From an uncultured Sunxiuqinia sp. (GTDB taxonomy: Bacteria; Bacteroidota; Bacteroidia; Bacteroidales; Prolixibacteraceae), in the NCBI RefSeq assembly GCF_947495665.1, contig NZ_CANLZV010000002.1:186001-250000 (forward strand): a stretch of 64,000 nt of DNA, in the 5' to 3' direction. The notes below the pieces were generated by a model. The model saw only the letters and a list, made by a program, of their open reading frames with translations, was not told where the DNA came from and ran no database searches. The position numbers and the translations under genes are program-made. Shown here piece by piece: positions 25,018 through 36,685 of this stretch (position 1 is its first letter; each line of letters starts with the position of its first letter).

Positions 25018-26955
25018 ATGAAACTACTCAGCACAATCATGGCGCTGTTGCTGGCTTTAGGGCTGCAGGGACAGCAACTTTCAACAAGCAGCAAGAAAGC
25101 AAAAAAATATTTTGAGAGTGCCACCACCGCTTATCATCAGCAGGATAATCAGCAAGCTGTTGAAGAGCTGGAAAAAGCCTTGCATGCTGATGCCCAGTTT
25201 GTAGAGGCCCTGCTGCTTATGGCTGATATTTATGGCGAATTGAAGCAAGACAGTATGCAGGTTGTTGCCTTGGAAAGAGCACTTGTACTTGACTCCGACC
25301 AATCGGCTAAAATCAATTATGTGCTTGGAAATACCTGTTACCGGATGGGAAAATACCAACGGGCGCTGGAGGCTTTTCAGGCCTTTTTGTCGGAAGAATC
25401 TACTGACCATCCGTTTTATGCCAAAGCTTCGGAAAAAATACCGCTTTGTCGGTTTGCCCTCGACATGCGTGCCCAGGCGATTGAGATGGATGCGGTGAAC
25501 CTTGGAGATAAAGTCAATTCGGAATACAATGACTATTGGCCCAGCCTTACTGTTGACGGCAAGACGATGGTATTTACGCGACTGATGCCGCCTCAAGGAG
25601 CCTCAGCAGCAAGCCGCCATTATCAGGAAGATTTTTACCTGTCGCATTTGAAGGAGGGAGAATGGCAGGAAGCCAAGCCAATGACCACAATCAATACCCG
25701 CAATAATGAAGGGGCACAAAGTATTTCTGCCGATGGAAAACTGTTGTTTTTTACGGCTTGTACACGAAATGATGGCTATGGAAGTTGCGATATTTATTAT
25801 TCCAGAAACCATGGGGGAAGCTGGTCTGTTCCTCAAAATGCGGGCGAGCCGGTAAGCTCCGGAGCCTGGGAGTCGCAACCCTCAATTACAGCGAATGGCG
25901 AGTACTTGTACTTTGCCAGCAACCGCAAAGGAGGAAAAGGAGGGATGGATATCTGGCGATGCCGTTTAAACGGATTCAGTCCGACGGGGAGACCGCGCTG
26001 GAGTGAGGCTGAAAACCTGGGCGACTCCATTAACACATCGGGCAATGAAACTTCGCCTTTTATTCATGCGGATGGAAAAACCCTTTATTTTGCCTCAGAT
26101 ACGCATTTGGGCTTGGGAGGTTCCGATATTTTCTACGCCACCTTTGATGGAGATTCGGTGTGGCAAAAGCCGGAAAACCTGGGCTATCCAATCAACACCA
26201 ACAAAGATGAGCAGGGACTGATTGTAAATGCAGCTGGAGAATATGCTTATTTTTCGTCTGACCGGCCCGGTTCTGCAGGGCTGGATATTTACCAGTTTGT
26301 GTTGCCGCCCAATATTCGTCCAACAGCGGTTTCCTATGTGCAGGGATTGGTGTATGATTCGTTTAGCCATCAGCCTTTGTGCGCCCAAATTGAGCTGATT
26401 GATGTGGATGCCAACCGGGTTGTTTCAACCACCGAATCGTGTTGGGAGAAAGGCGAGTTCTTGATGTGCCTGCCTTTGGGAAAAACCTATGCCTTTAATG
26501 TTTCCAAACCGGGCTATTTGTTCCATTCTGAGAATTTTGCCTTGAAACAAGTCCGTCAGGTTTCAGACCCGATCTTGCTGGATATTCCTTTGCAAGCCAT
26601 TGAAATCGGAAATGTTACGGTGCTTCGAAATATCTTTTTTGAAACCGGAAAATACACCTTGTTGAGTCAGTCGAAAGCTGAACTGAATCAGTTAGCTGCT
26701 TTTTTGATCAATAATCCGAAAGTAAAGATTGAAATCGGCGGACATACGGATTCGGTTGGTGGAGAGAAGATGAATCAGGAACTGTCGGAAAACCGGGCTA
26801 AGGCGGTTTATAATTACTTGCTTGAGAACGGAGTGGAAAGTACTCGTTTAACTTATCGAGGCTATGGTTTTTCGGTACCGGTTGGCAGTAATGAAACAGA
26901 AGAAGGGCGGGCGAAAAACCGCCGGACTGAATTTAAGATTGTAGCGACGGAGTAA
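25018..26955 (+). CDS. PorE-like OmpA-family protein (TPR, beta-propeller, CRD, OmpA)
   Basis: 645 residues with a signal peptide. Order of parts: TPR repeats (~25-150), PD40/WD40-like beta-propeller blades (~155-425; repeated DGKTLYFASD and ANGEYLYFASNRKGGKGGMDIW units), a carboxypeptidase-regulatory-like domain (~435-530) and an OmpA C-terminal peptidoglycan-binding domain (~540-645; GHTDSVGGEKMNQELSENRAKAVYNYL). This domain order is that described for PorE, a periplasmic part of the type IX secretion machine. A T9SS cargo protein is encoded at 34439. Other TPR-PD40-OmpA proteins share the build, so the PorE role is probable rather than certain. Confidence 0.82.
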   Translation: MKLLSTIMALLLALGLQGQQLSTSSKKAKKYFESATTAYHQQDNQQAVEELEKALHADAQFVEALLLMADIYGELKQDSMQVVALERALVLDSDQSAKINYVLGNTCYRMGKYQRALEAFQAFLSEESTDHPFYAKASEKIPLCRFALDMRAQAIEMDAVNLGDKVNSEYNDYWPSLTVDGKTMVFTRLMPPQGASAASRHYQEDFYLSHLKEGEWQEAKPMTTINTRNNEGAQSISADGKLLFFTACTRNDGYGSCDIYYSRNHGGSWSVPQNAGEPVSSGAWESQPSITANGEYLYFASNRKGGKGGMDIWRCRLNGFSPTGRPRWSEAENLGDSINTSGNETSPFIHADGKTLYFASDTHLGLGGSDIFYATFDGDSVWQKPENLGYPINTNKDEQGLIVNAAGEYAYFSSDRPGSAGLDIYQFVLPPNIRPTAVSYVQGLVYDSFSHQPLCAQIELIDVDANRVVSTTESCWEKGEFLMCLPLGKTYAFNVSKPGYLFHSENFALKQVRQVSDPILLDIPLQAIEIGNVTVLRNIFFETGKYTLLSQSKAELNQLAAFLINNPKVKIEIGGHTDSVGGEKMNQELSENRAKAVYNYLLENGVESTRLTYRGYGFSVPVGSNETEEGRAKNRRTEFKIVATE

Positions 26956-27071
26956 AATTATTCAGGTCAGACAAAATGTAACTTTAGCCGGTTGCAGAAC
27001 CGTGAAGAAAAGTCAATTGTATCTGACCTGAAGAACAATTTCAGGTGCTTTCCCTGAGAGGAAGTGCTTGA

Positions 27072-27728
27072 CTAAAGCGATTTCAGGATGGCCTGAATAA
27101 TATTGTCAGCCCCATCAGCAATTTGATCGATGGTGGAATCCAGCATGTAGCAGGGGGTGCTGTAAACCTTGTATTTTGAATCGAAGATCACTTCACCATG
27201 GGTTGCGTTGGCATGTGTTCCGCCCATACGTTCGATGGCGCCAGCGGTACCCGAGTCATTTCCGATGGTTACTTTTACATCTTTTAGAATTCGGGCGATT
27301 ACTGCCGGAGCAATGCACAGTGCTCCTATGGGTTTTCCGGCCTGAACAGTTTGCTCCACAGCTTTCTGAACATCCGGATTTACTTGGCAGTCCGGGCCTT
27401 CGAAAGCAAAAGTGCTGAGGTTTTTGGCCGCACCAAAGCCACCGGGAAATACCAGTGCGTCAAACGCATTGGCTTGGTAAGTACTTAAATCAGCTATTTT
27501 TCCACGTGCTATGCGGGCAGATTCAACCAAGACATTGCGGGTTTCGGGCATTTCCTCTCCCGTAAGGTGATTGATCACATGAGCCTGCTCAATATTGGGA
27601 GCAAAGATTTCGTAGCTGGCTCCCTGGCGGGCAATGGCCAGCATGGTTAAGGTTGCTTCATGAATTTCTGCTCCATCATAAACGCCGCTTCCGGAGAGAA
27701 CGACGGCTATTTTTTTCTTTTCGGACAT
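27072..27728 (-). CDS. elbB: ElbB, isoprenoid-associated glyoxalase of the DJ-1/PfpI superfamily
   Basis: 218 residues, the usual length. AVVLSGSGVYDGAEIHEATLTMLAI, FAPNIEQAHVINHLTGE, RIARGKIADL, DALVFPGGFGAAKNLSTFAFEG, and the nucleophile-elbow cysteine in GALCIAPAVIA identify ElbB (SCRP-27A/ES1 type). E. coli ElbB has weak glyoxalase activity; its physiological role is unclear. Same strand as the methionine operon but probably a separate unit. Confidence 0.95.
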   Translation of the reverse strand: MSEKKKIAVVLSGSGVYDGAEIHEATLTMLAIARQGASYEIFAPNIEQAHVINHLTGEEMPETRNVLVESARIARGKIADLSTYQANAFDALVFPGGFGAAKNLSTFAFEGPDCQVNPDVQKAVEQTVQAGKPIGALCIAPAVIARILKDVKVTIGNDSGTAGAIERMGGTHANATHGEVIFDSKYKVYSTPCYMLDSTIDQIADGADNIIQAILKSL

Positions 27729-27797
27729 CGTATTTCATTTTTTAATTCGTTTAAAAATAATGAAATTTTAAGAACGATGAAAGGAGCGAAAAGTGCC

Positions 27798-28715
27798 TTA
27801 GCCAATATCGTCCAGGTTATAAGGCGTTTCCTGATAAACGTAATAGTTCAGCCAATTGGTGAACAGCAGGTTTGCTGCCGAGCGCCACTTCATTGATGGT
27901 TTTTCCGAGGGATCATCACCTGGAAAATAATTCTTTGGCACTTCGATCGGTAGATTTTTTTCGAGGTCGCGAAGGTACTCATTGCGCAAGGTGTTTCGCG
28001 AATATTCCGAGTGCCCGGTGATGAAAAACTGCCGGCCGTTTTTGGCCATAAGCATGTTGATCCCGGATTCTTCGGAAGAAGAAATAATTTCAAGTTCAGA
28101 TACCCGGTCAATATCTTCTTTGCGGATTTCAGTATGTCGGGAATGGGGTACGTAATACTCATCATCAAAGCCCCTGAAGATAGGCAGTTTGTTATCTGAC
28201 ACCCGATGCTTGAAGACTCCAAACATTTTTTTATCCAGATCGTATTTCGGAATGCCATAAAAATGATAAAGACTGGCTTGTGAGCCCCAACAAATAAACA
28301 TGGACGAAGTGACGTGATGCACGGACCAGTCCATGATTTCTTTCATTTCTTCCCAGTAAGTCACCTCTTCAAAGGGAATTTGTTCAACCGGAGCACCGGT
28401 AATAATCATGCCATCGTACTTGTTATTCCTGATCTTATCGAAGGTGGTATAAAACGTCTTCATGTGCTTGGCTGACGTATTTTTATGCTTGTGCCCTTTG
28501 ATCTTCAGGAAATCAATTTCAACCTGAAGTGGGGTGTTTGAAAGCAAACGCAGCAAGTCGGTTTCCGTAGAAATTTTTAAGGGCATCAGATTTAAAATGA
28601 CAATCTTCAACGGACGGATATCCTGATGAGAAGCTCTTGTTTTATCAATCACGAAAATGTTTTCTTCGCGAAGCAGCTCAATCGCGGGCAGTTGATCTGG
28701 AATATTTAATGGCAT
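27798..28715 (-). CDS. metA: Homoserine O-acetyltransferase (MetA family, acetyl-CoA type)
   Basis: 305 residues. The catalytic cysteine is C142 in [17 protein letters not shown], and [10 protein letters not shown] supplies the histidine-glutamate pair. Residue 111 is glutamate (GAPVE), the residue known to select acetyl-CoA over succinyl-CoA in this family. It therefore makes O-acetylhomoserine, which fits the O-acetylhomoserine sulfhydrylase encoded just upstream. It is third in the operon aspartokinase-like, metY, metA. Confidence 0.95.
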   Translation of the reverse strand: MPLNIPDQLPAIELLREENIFVIDKTRASHQDIRPLKIVILNLMPLKISTETDLLRLLSNTPLQVEIDFLKIKGHKHKNTSAKHMKTFYTTFDKIRNNKYDGMIITGAPVEQIPFEEVTYWEEMKEIMDWSVHHVTSSMFICWGSQASLYHFYGIPKYDLDKKMFGVFKHRVSDNKLPIFRGFDDEYYVPHSRHTEIRKEDIDRVSELEIISSSEESGINMLMAKNGRQFFITGHSEYSRNTLRNEYLRDLEKNLPIEVPKNYFPGDDPSEKPSMKWRSAANLLFTNWLNYYVYQETPYNLDDIG

Positions 28716-28772
28716 CTTTTCAAGTTATATAACTTCCCGGATGCGCTTGAAGCACCCGGGAAAGTGTTCATT

Positions 28773-31441
<2,669 letters not shown>

Positions 31442-31495
31442 AATTTGAGTGTTAAGTTAAACGAAAAATAAAAGTAAATGAGTTAGAAAAATCGG

Positions 31496-31539
31496 GGGTC
31501 GCCTTCACGCAGTATACATACAATACCAGATGAAGGCTA
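31496..31539 (-). promoter_or_regulatory. Candidate attenuator hairpins after the Met-rich leader
   Basis: On the minus strand GCCTTCA (31537-31531) pairs with TGAAGGC (31507-31501), enclosing a GTAT/ATAC inner stem, and an ATTTTT tract follows about 10 nt later: a terminator-like structure. A competing hairpin is possible between the end of the leader ORF (CAATA-G-CC, ending 31535) and GGTATTG just downstream. The two share the GCC, so only one can form at a time. Confidence 0.5.
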
Positions 31540-31632
31540 TTGCATACACATAGACATGGATGGCATAGACATGACAGCAGCGCTTAGGAAAAGCGTAGAA
31601 GAATTGTGCTGATATGTTACTTGAATGTCCAT
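31537..31632 (-). CDS. Methionine-rich leader peptide of the met operon
   Basis: A 31-codon frame that is too short for usual gene calling. It starts with ATG 15-20 nt after the expected transcription start and ends with VMSMPSMSMCMQ and TAG, so five Met codons and one Cys codon fall within the last eleven residues. It lies 95 bp upstream of the aspartokinase-like gene and its stop codon overlaps the attenuator hairpin. Met clustering next to a hairpin, in front of a methionine operon, is the design of ribosome-mediated attenuation. No upstream SAM riboswitch was recognised. Confidence 0.72.
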   Translation of the reverse strand: MDIQVTYQHNSSTLFLSAAVMSMPSMSMCMQ

Positions 31633-31653
31633 TTGTTGCCTTTAATGTTGATG

Positions 31654-31683
31654 CAAACCTAGATATTTTTTCTAAAAAACAAA
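31654..31683 (-). promoter_or_regulatory. Promoter of the methionine operon
   Basis: On the minus strand TTTG (31683-31680) and TAGGTTTG (31661-31654) are separated by 18 bp, fitting the Bacteroidota -33/-7 consensus TTTG and TAnnTTTG. It is placed correctly for the leader peptide start at 31632. Confidence 0.75.
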
Positions 31684-31767
31684 AGTAGTTTCCGAAAAGT
31701 TTAAGTCAGGCAACAATTAATTTTATGCACGAACAGCTACTGAAATGGCCGTGGCTTAGATGTTGTG

Positions 31768-32487
31768 TTATTGTACTTGCTTGAAAGTCATCTCGATTTG
31801 CAGATCATCTACAGGCAAAAGCAACTTGATGAAACTGGCGCTGGGCAAGGCCTTAAAAAATACTTTCCCGTGCATGGAATAATTACTTTCAAGCGTGGTG
31901 CGTCGAATGGTGCTTGAGGCCCACTCTTCACGCAGCACATTTAAATTATCGGTTTCAATGGCGTTTTCAACCGCACCGGCTTGAACGGCCCCATACATAT
32001 CGGTACGTAAATAGTCGTTGTGGGGATTATCATCACTGAGGGCAGCCACCCCGGTAGCAATATCTATACCGGCTGCGAGAATACTAATGCCCAGGTGATT
32101 CTTGGCGCGGGCCTTGTTGGAAGATAACTCCTGATCAATGACTAGCAATTCTTCTTCGGGATCAATGGCTTGCACCGGATTTGGTGTTTTAACGTTTAGT
32201 AACGAGTCGTAAGCCATGTAGGCAAAGTTTACCGGATCAATCAGGATTGGCATATTGGATCGATTGGTTATGTGGAAATCGAACCAGTATTGGTCATTAA
32301 TAGTCCGGTTAAAACCTACTTCGTAGATTATTCCATAAAGCGAATCGACCACAAATGATTGACCAAAAAGCCATTTTACTTCTTCTCGCTCTGGTTGCAG
32401 TTTAATGATTGCTTGAGGAGTGGAGCAAGACTGGAAAAAGATAAGTGCGATAAATGCAATAGAGCTAAAGGCCAGTTTTGTTTTCAT
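31768..32487 (-). CDS. Putative lipoprotein of unknown function
   Basis: 239 residues from the in-frame ATG at 32487, where a lipoprotein-type signal begins (MKTKLAFSSIAFIALIFFQSC). The frame is open 16 codons further upstream. A beta-rich region (YWFDFHITNRSNMPILIDPVNFAYMAYDS) is followed by a short hydrophobic glycine/alanine stretch (LGISILAAGIDIATGVAAL) and another beta-rich end. No family recognised. It starts 51 bp after the tcdA stop on the same strand. Confidence 0.65.
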   Translation of the reverse strand: MKTKLAFSSIAFIALIFFQSCSTPQAIIKLQPEREEVKWLFGQSFVVDSLYGIIYEVGFNRTINDQYWFDFHITNRSNMPILIDPVNFAYMAYDSLLNVKTPNPVQAIDPEEELLVIDQELSSNKARAKNHLGISILAAGIDIATGVAALSDDNPHNDYLRTDMYGAVQAGAVENAIETDNLNVLREEWASSTIRRTTLESNYSMHGKVFFKALPSASFIKLLLPVDDLQIEMTFKQVQ

Positions 32488-32537
32488 GACGGATGGTGTT
32501 TTTTGTGGCCTTCCCCCAAAACCAATGCCAAACACGT

Positions 32538-33254
32538 CTATTTTTCCAACAAATCACGAACAACAACGGAAGCGCAAAAACACCCAAATAAAGGGGGCAT
32601 GTACGATATGGTACCCACCGCAGATTTTTTATTTTGTCCTTCTTCGGCCCGAACGCGTTTGGGATCAACTTCTTCCGGAGAAAAAATGACTTTAATTCCT
32701 TTGTGTACACCCAGTTTGTGAAGTCGTTTGCGGATAACCTTAGCCAACTTACAGTTGTAGCTTTTGGAGATATCGCTTTGCTGCACCATGGCCGGATCAA
32801 ATTTTCCGCCGGCACCCATCGAGCTGACAATCGAATAGCCAGCTTTCACGCTGTGATAAATCAGAAATACCTTAGGTGACAGGGTGTCAATGGCATCTAC
32901 CACGTAGTCATAGTCTGCTTCGTTCAAAAGCTCAATCATGCGTTCGTCTTTCAGGTATTCATTGACAATACGCAGCTTAATGTCGGGATTGATGTCTCTG
33001 AATCGTTCCCCCAGAATTTCTGCTTTGGGTTTTCCTTCATTGCTGATAAGGGCGGGAAGCTGACGGTTTCGGTTGGTTTGTTCTACCACGTCGCCATCAA
33101 CAATGGTCATTTGCCCAATACCAGCCCGGCAAAGTTGCTCAGCTGCATAAGCACCAACTCCACCAAGTCCTACCACCAACACATGGAAGTTTTGCAGTTT
33201 CTCCAGGTTTTCATCACCCACCATCAATGCCGTACGTTCTTGCCATTTAGTCAT
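32538..33254 (-). CDS. tcdA: tRNA threonylcarbamoyladenosine dehydratase
   Basis: 238 residues, E1-like ThiF fold. It cyclises the t6A modification at position 37 of tRNAs to ct6A using ATP. The nucleotide-binding loop is VVGLGGVGAYAAEQLCRAGIG, followed by DGDVVEQTNRNRQLPAL, DAIDTLSPKVFLI and SSMGAGGKFDP. Its start overlaps the end of the TatD-like gene upstream by 8 bp, and the neighbouring ThrRS-editing-domain gene makes a small tRNA-quality cluster. Confidence 0.93.
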   Translation of the reverse strand: MTKWQERTALMVGDENLEKLQNFHVLVVGLGGVGAYAAEQLCRAGIGQMTIVDGDVVEQTNRNRQLPALISNEGKPKAEILGERFRDINPDIKLRIVNEYLKDERMIELLNEADYDYVVDAIDTLSPKVFLIYHSVKAGYSIVSSMGAGGKFDPAMVQQSDISKSYNCKLAKVIRKRLHKLGVHKGIKVIFSPEEVDPKRVRAEEGQNKKSAVGTISYMPPLFGCFCASVVVRDLLEK

Positions 33255-33903
33255 TTCCGAAAATTCTTTGATAATTATTGAATACCAATTCTTGCAGCGC
33301 AGTGACTGTCAAACCAAGAATTTGGGCTGCAAAAATATAAATTGTTTCAATTTTTTCGGTGCTGTCGTCGGTTTCAAAGAAAAGTTTTTCCAAGGGGATC
33401 TGTCTGAGTGAGTTCTGCAGCTTTTGGGGCTTTCTCAGTAATTGGGTTCCAAATGAAAAGTAAAAATCGTGGGCTAGAAGTTGTTGAGTCGTTTGCTGAT
33501 TGCCCTGATAAGCATGAAGAATCCATGGAATGGAGCTCTTCCGGCTTTTTTTGATGCGGATAATGTCGGGGTAGGATTTTACTACATGCAGAATTAAAGG
33601 TTTTTGATAGCGCTCGGCCAGTTCCACCTGTTGAATGAACAGTTCTTCCTGCAGCTGAAGTGGTGTTTCAATTGTTCGGTCCAAGCCACATTCGCCAATT
33701 GCCATGATTTGATTTTGAGCCGCCAGCAACTCGAGCTTTTCAAGCAGGGCATTGCTATCTGTGTCCCGAATATGCCAGGGATGCAAGCCGGATGAATAGC
33801 TTGCATCCGAATGCTCCGGAAAAGCATGTTGGAGCAGATGGTTGATCAGCTGGATGCTACCGCCGGGCTGCTGGTGGTGGGTATGTATATTGACCAATGG
33901 CAT
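33247..33903 (-). CDS. TatD-family metal-dependent hydrolase
   Basis: 218 residues of the TatD amidohydrolase family. Visible metal-site motifs are NIHTHHQ at the start, AIGECGLDR, PLILHVVKSYPDI and, at the end, LFFETDDSTEKIETIY. It is shorter than typical TatD (~260), with a trimmed C-terminal half but all metal-site motifs. Family members act as 3'-5' DNA/RNA exonucleases or D-aminoacyl-tRNA deacylases. Between the ThrRS-editing-like gene (3 bp gap) and tcdA (8 bp overlap), so one operon. Confidence 0.88.
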   Translation of the reverse strand: MPLVNIHTHHQQPGGSIQLINHLLQHAFPEHSDASYSSGLHPWHIRDTDSNALLEKLELLAAQNQIMAIGECGLDRTIETPLQLQEELFIQQVELAERYQKPLILHVVKSYPDIIRIKKSRKSSIPWILHAYQGNQQTTQQLLAHDFYFSFGTQLLRKPQKLQNSLRQIPLEKLFFETDDSTEKIETIYIFAAQILGLTVTALQELVFNNYQRIFGND

Positions 33904-33906
33904 AAG

Positions 33907-34320
33907 CTAAAGGGTGGCCCATATGCGTGCGAGGGAATAACCCGGCGCATCAATTTTTAGATCCAGAAAATAGCCAAAGGGGGTTTGTGTGGTCTCAAAA
34001 TCCGCATTCTGTAAGCGTATTTCAGCCTGATCAAAAAGGGCTTTGGTAAAGCCAACACTTGCTTTTGACTCAGAAAGATGTGCAAAGGAATGCAGAATGA
34101 CCCGTTTGCAATTGTTTTTTCGGGCTGTCCACTTTAGGTGGTTGACCAACTTTTTTTCACGGCTTTTTACATCTTTTTCTTCATCTTCCTGCTCTACCTG
34201 CACAAAGGCCAGAATCGCATCAGTTATGGTATCTCCATGGTTGATGGTTTCTGCTTCCTCCAGGTTCTTTTCTGCAGGCTTATAACTGAACTCATGGACA
34301 TACATCACTAAAACCTTCAT
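33907..34320 (-). CDS. Free-standing threonyl-tRNA synthetase editing domain-like protein
   Basis: 137 residues resembling the archaeal-type ThrRS editing domain (a D-aminoacyl-tRNA deacylase fold) without any synthetase. The start MKVLVMYVHEFSYKP has the MRLLLxHSDxFxYE pattern. CKRVILHSFAHLSESKA matches the conserved VxPxAHLSSxLA segment and TPFGYFLDLKIDAPGYSLAR matches the PFGWxKxFxxxxKGHPLSxL end. In archaea this domain removes serine from tRNA-Thr. The lone bacterial version may deacylate mischarged tRNA. It leads the operon with a TatD-like hydrolase and tcdA. Confidence 0.78.
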   Translation of the reverse strand: MKVLVMYVHEFSYKPAEKNLEEAETINHGDTITDAILAFVQVEQEDEEKDVKSREKKLVNHLKWTARKNNCKRVILHSFAHLSESKASVGFTKALFDQAEIRLQNADFETTQTPFGYFLDLKIDAPGYSLARIWATL

Positions 34321-34414
34321 TCGAATTTGTTTTTAGAATTAAACATTCGATGGTCAAAATTATCATCTTTCAGGTTAAAACCTTTAAATTAGAACAAGTG
34401 TTATTATATTTTCC

Positions 34415-34422
34415 TAATTTTG
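34415..34422 (+). promoter_or_regulatory. -7 promoter element of the secreted protease gene
   Basis: TAATTTTG fits TAnnTTTG and lies 17 bp before the ATG at 34439. The matching -33 element is not clear. Confidence 0.45.
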
Positions 34423-34438
34423 ACTGAATTTGAACTAC

Positions 34439-36637
34439 ATGGCTGGTTATCGACTGATATTTTTTGCACTGCTGATATGGATTGCCAATTCCGCTCAAGG
34501 ACAACTGTCGGATGGCGGAATGCCTTTGGATGTATCCTTTCCCACTTCACTGAAAAGTAGTTCAGTCGTTGCTTTACCGCTGCAGAACAACAACTTGCTT
34601 CTAAAAAACAGCCTGGCCCAGGCTGATTCGAACCAGTTAAAACCTTTTCGTTTTGCCGTGCCACTGCCGGTTTCTTTAAATCCTGAAAACTCGGGGCGTT
34701 GGATTGAGATGGAGGACTATCGTATTTGGCAGTTGGTTTTGGTGTCACCGGAGGCCAAGTCGTTAAACCTTTTGTTTGACCGTTATCACCTGCCTGATGG
34801 TGCTCGTTTGTTTTTATTTTCGGCCGATCAATCTGATTTACTCGGCGCTTTTACATCAAAAAACAATCAGCCGCATGGCGGTTTTGCCAGCTCGCCGGTA
34901 CTTGGCGACCGGTTGGTGGTTCAGTATGAAGAACCGGTGAATGCTACTTTTCGGGGAGAATTGTCGATCAGCCAGGTGAATCATGATTTTGTTGGTGTGA
35001 AAGCCTTGAAGTATGGGCGGCGTCCGTTGGGACACATGGCCGGATCGTGCAACATTAACGTGAACTGCGATTGGGTAAATGCTTACCAAGATGAAAAAAA
35101 TGCCATATGTCGGATTATTGTGAGTGGCATCGATCTTTGTACCGGAGCTTTGGTCAACAATACTCAAAATGACGGAACTCCTTATGTCTATACGGCAGGA
35201 CATTGCATTTCCACTAACAAAGAAGCCAATGAGTCGGTTTTCCTGTTCAACTACGAATCGCCCTACTGCGGTGAGATCGATGGTGATGCAAGCCACTCGC
35301 TCAGTGGGAGTGCTTTGCGGGCTATGTCTGATAGCCTTGACTTTAGTCTGGTTGAATTAGGAACAAAGCCACCAGCCGAGTATCGTCCTTATTATTTAGG
35401 GTGGGAGCGAAGCCTGCAAGTGCCAGACTCCAGTGCTACGATTCATCATCCTCAGGGCGATGTGAAAAAGATTTCAATTGACCAACATGCTCCGAGCATC
35501 AGAACCTACAGTTATGACTACATTAAGGATGCCTTTTTTTACATTGGAAACTGGGAAGAAGGCACTACAGAAGGAGGATCGTCCGGTGCTCCGCTGCTGA
35601 ATCCGGATAAATTATTGATTGGCTCTCTGACCGGTGGGGCAGCAACCTGTGAACGCCCTTATGGAGACTATTTTGCCCGGCTGGCAATTGCCTGGGATTA
35701 CTTTCCGTTGGAAAGTAAACAGCTTAAACGGTGGCTGGACCCAACCAATATCAATGTGCCATCGATAACCGGTTTTACACCTTACGAACACGAATTGCAG
35801 TGTGGGGCTTATACCAATTTTCGGGATGAAGATTCGCATGCCAAGCTTGAAATTGTAGAGGGAGGCGTTTCAAAAGGTTATTGGAGTGGGAATAATACTT
35901 ATGGCTATATGGAGTTTGCCGAACGATTTGAAAAAACGGCCAGCTCTGAAATCATTGGCGTATCGATGGGCGTTGGCGAACTGTCTTTGGGACGACTAAA
36001 TTCTGATGGCATGATTACGGTTAAGGTTTATTCGGGAGAATGGCTCCCGGACACCTTGTTGTACGCGCAGGACTTTAGCCTGCAAAACTTGGATGAAGGG
36101 GTAATGAATTATCTTGCCTTTGATCAGAAAGTGAAAACCAAAGGGCCATTTTATATCGCTTACTCGCTGGAGTTGCTTGAAGAGGAGGATGTGTTTTCCG
36201 TCTTTTTGGCTGATCGGAAAATGGATCCATTGAATTCCTTTCTAATAAAAGACGAGAGTGAATGGTATACCTATCCGGAAAAAACTGCAAGTAGAGGAGG
36301 TTCTGCTTTATTGATGGAAGTGGTTCTTTGCAACATTGATGCTTTACCGTCCGAGGATGACCTGAAAAATACAGAGTTGGATTTTGACGTTTTTCCTAAT
36401 CCATTTCGTAGCGGACAAGATTTGTTTTTTAAGTTTCAGCAAACCATCGATCCTCACTTGGTTCAGGTGGTGGACCTCATGGGGCGCCAGGTGAGTGTGT
36501 CATATCGCAAGTTGGGAGATAATTGGCTTCGTTTTGATTTTGCCGGTTTGGTGCCTGGCAACTACATTATCAATATTCTGGAGGCCGATCCGAAGAGGCG
36601 TTACACGAGTAAAGTAATCTACTTGGGGGATTACTAG
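34439..36637 (+). CDS. Secreted trypsin-like serine protease with T9SS sorting domain
   Basis: 732 residues from the ATG at 34439 (a TTG at 34430 is also in frame). Signal peptide, a ~170-residue N-terminal region, then a trypsin-fold domain similar to lysyl endopeptidases. The triad is visible as YVYTAGHC (~255), SLDFSLVELG (~300) and GGSSGAPLL (~381), with paired cysteines. The middle region is unassigned. The last ~85 residues (FDVFPNPFRSGQDLFF...LVPGNYIINIL...SKVIYL) are a type A T9SS C-terminal domain, so it is exported across the outer membrane by the Por system. Confidence 0.92.
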   Translation: MAGYRLIFFALLIWIANSAQGQLSDGGMPLDVSFPTSLKSSSVVALPLQNNNLLLKNSLAQADSNQLKPFRFAVPLPVSLNPENSGRWIEMEDYRIWQLVLVSPEAKSLNLLFDRYHLPDGARLFLFSADQSDLLGAFTSKNNQPHGGFASSPVLGDRLVVQYEEPVNATFRGELSISQVNHDFVGVKALKYGRRPLGHMAGSCNINVNCDWVNAYQDEKNAICRIIVSGIDLCTGALVNNTQNDGTPYVYTAGHCISTNKEANESVFLFNYESPYCGEIDGDASHSLSGSALRAMSDSLDFSLVELGTKPPAEYRPYYLGWERSLQVPDSSATIHHPQGDVKKISIDQHAPSIRTYSYDYIKDAFFYIGNWEEGTTEGGSSGAPLLNPDKLLIGSLTGGAATCERPYGDYFARLAIAWDYFPLESKQLKRWLDPTNINVPSITGFTPYEHELQCGAYTNFRDEDSHAKLEIVEGGVSKGYWSGNNTYGYMEFAERFEKTASSEIIGVSMGVGELSLGRLNSDGMITVKVYSGEWLPDTLLYAQDFSLQNLDEGVMNYLAFDQKVKTKGPFYIAYSLELLEEEDVFSVFLADRKMDPLNSFLIKDESEWYTYPEKTASRGGSALLMEVVLCNIDALPSEDDLKNTELDFDVFPNPFRSGQDLFFKFQQTIDPHLVQVVDLMGRQVSVSYRKLGDNWLRFDFAGLVPGNYIINILEADPKRRYTSKVIYLGDY

Positions 36638-36685
36638 CTTACCTTGTTTTTAGCCACTTTTATGTTGTTGCTGCCGGTTCGACGG

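Noticed and set aside
31442-31767. SAM riboswitch before the methionine operon
   Set aside because: I found no SAM-I or SAM-II core pattern; a Met-rich ORF with hairpins explains the leader.
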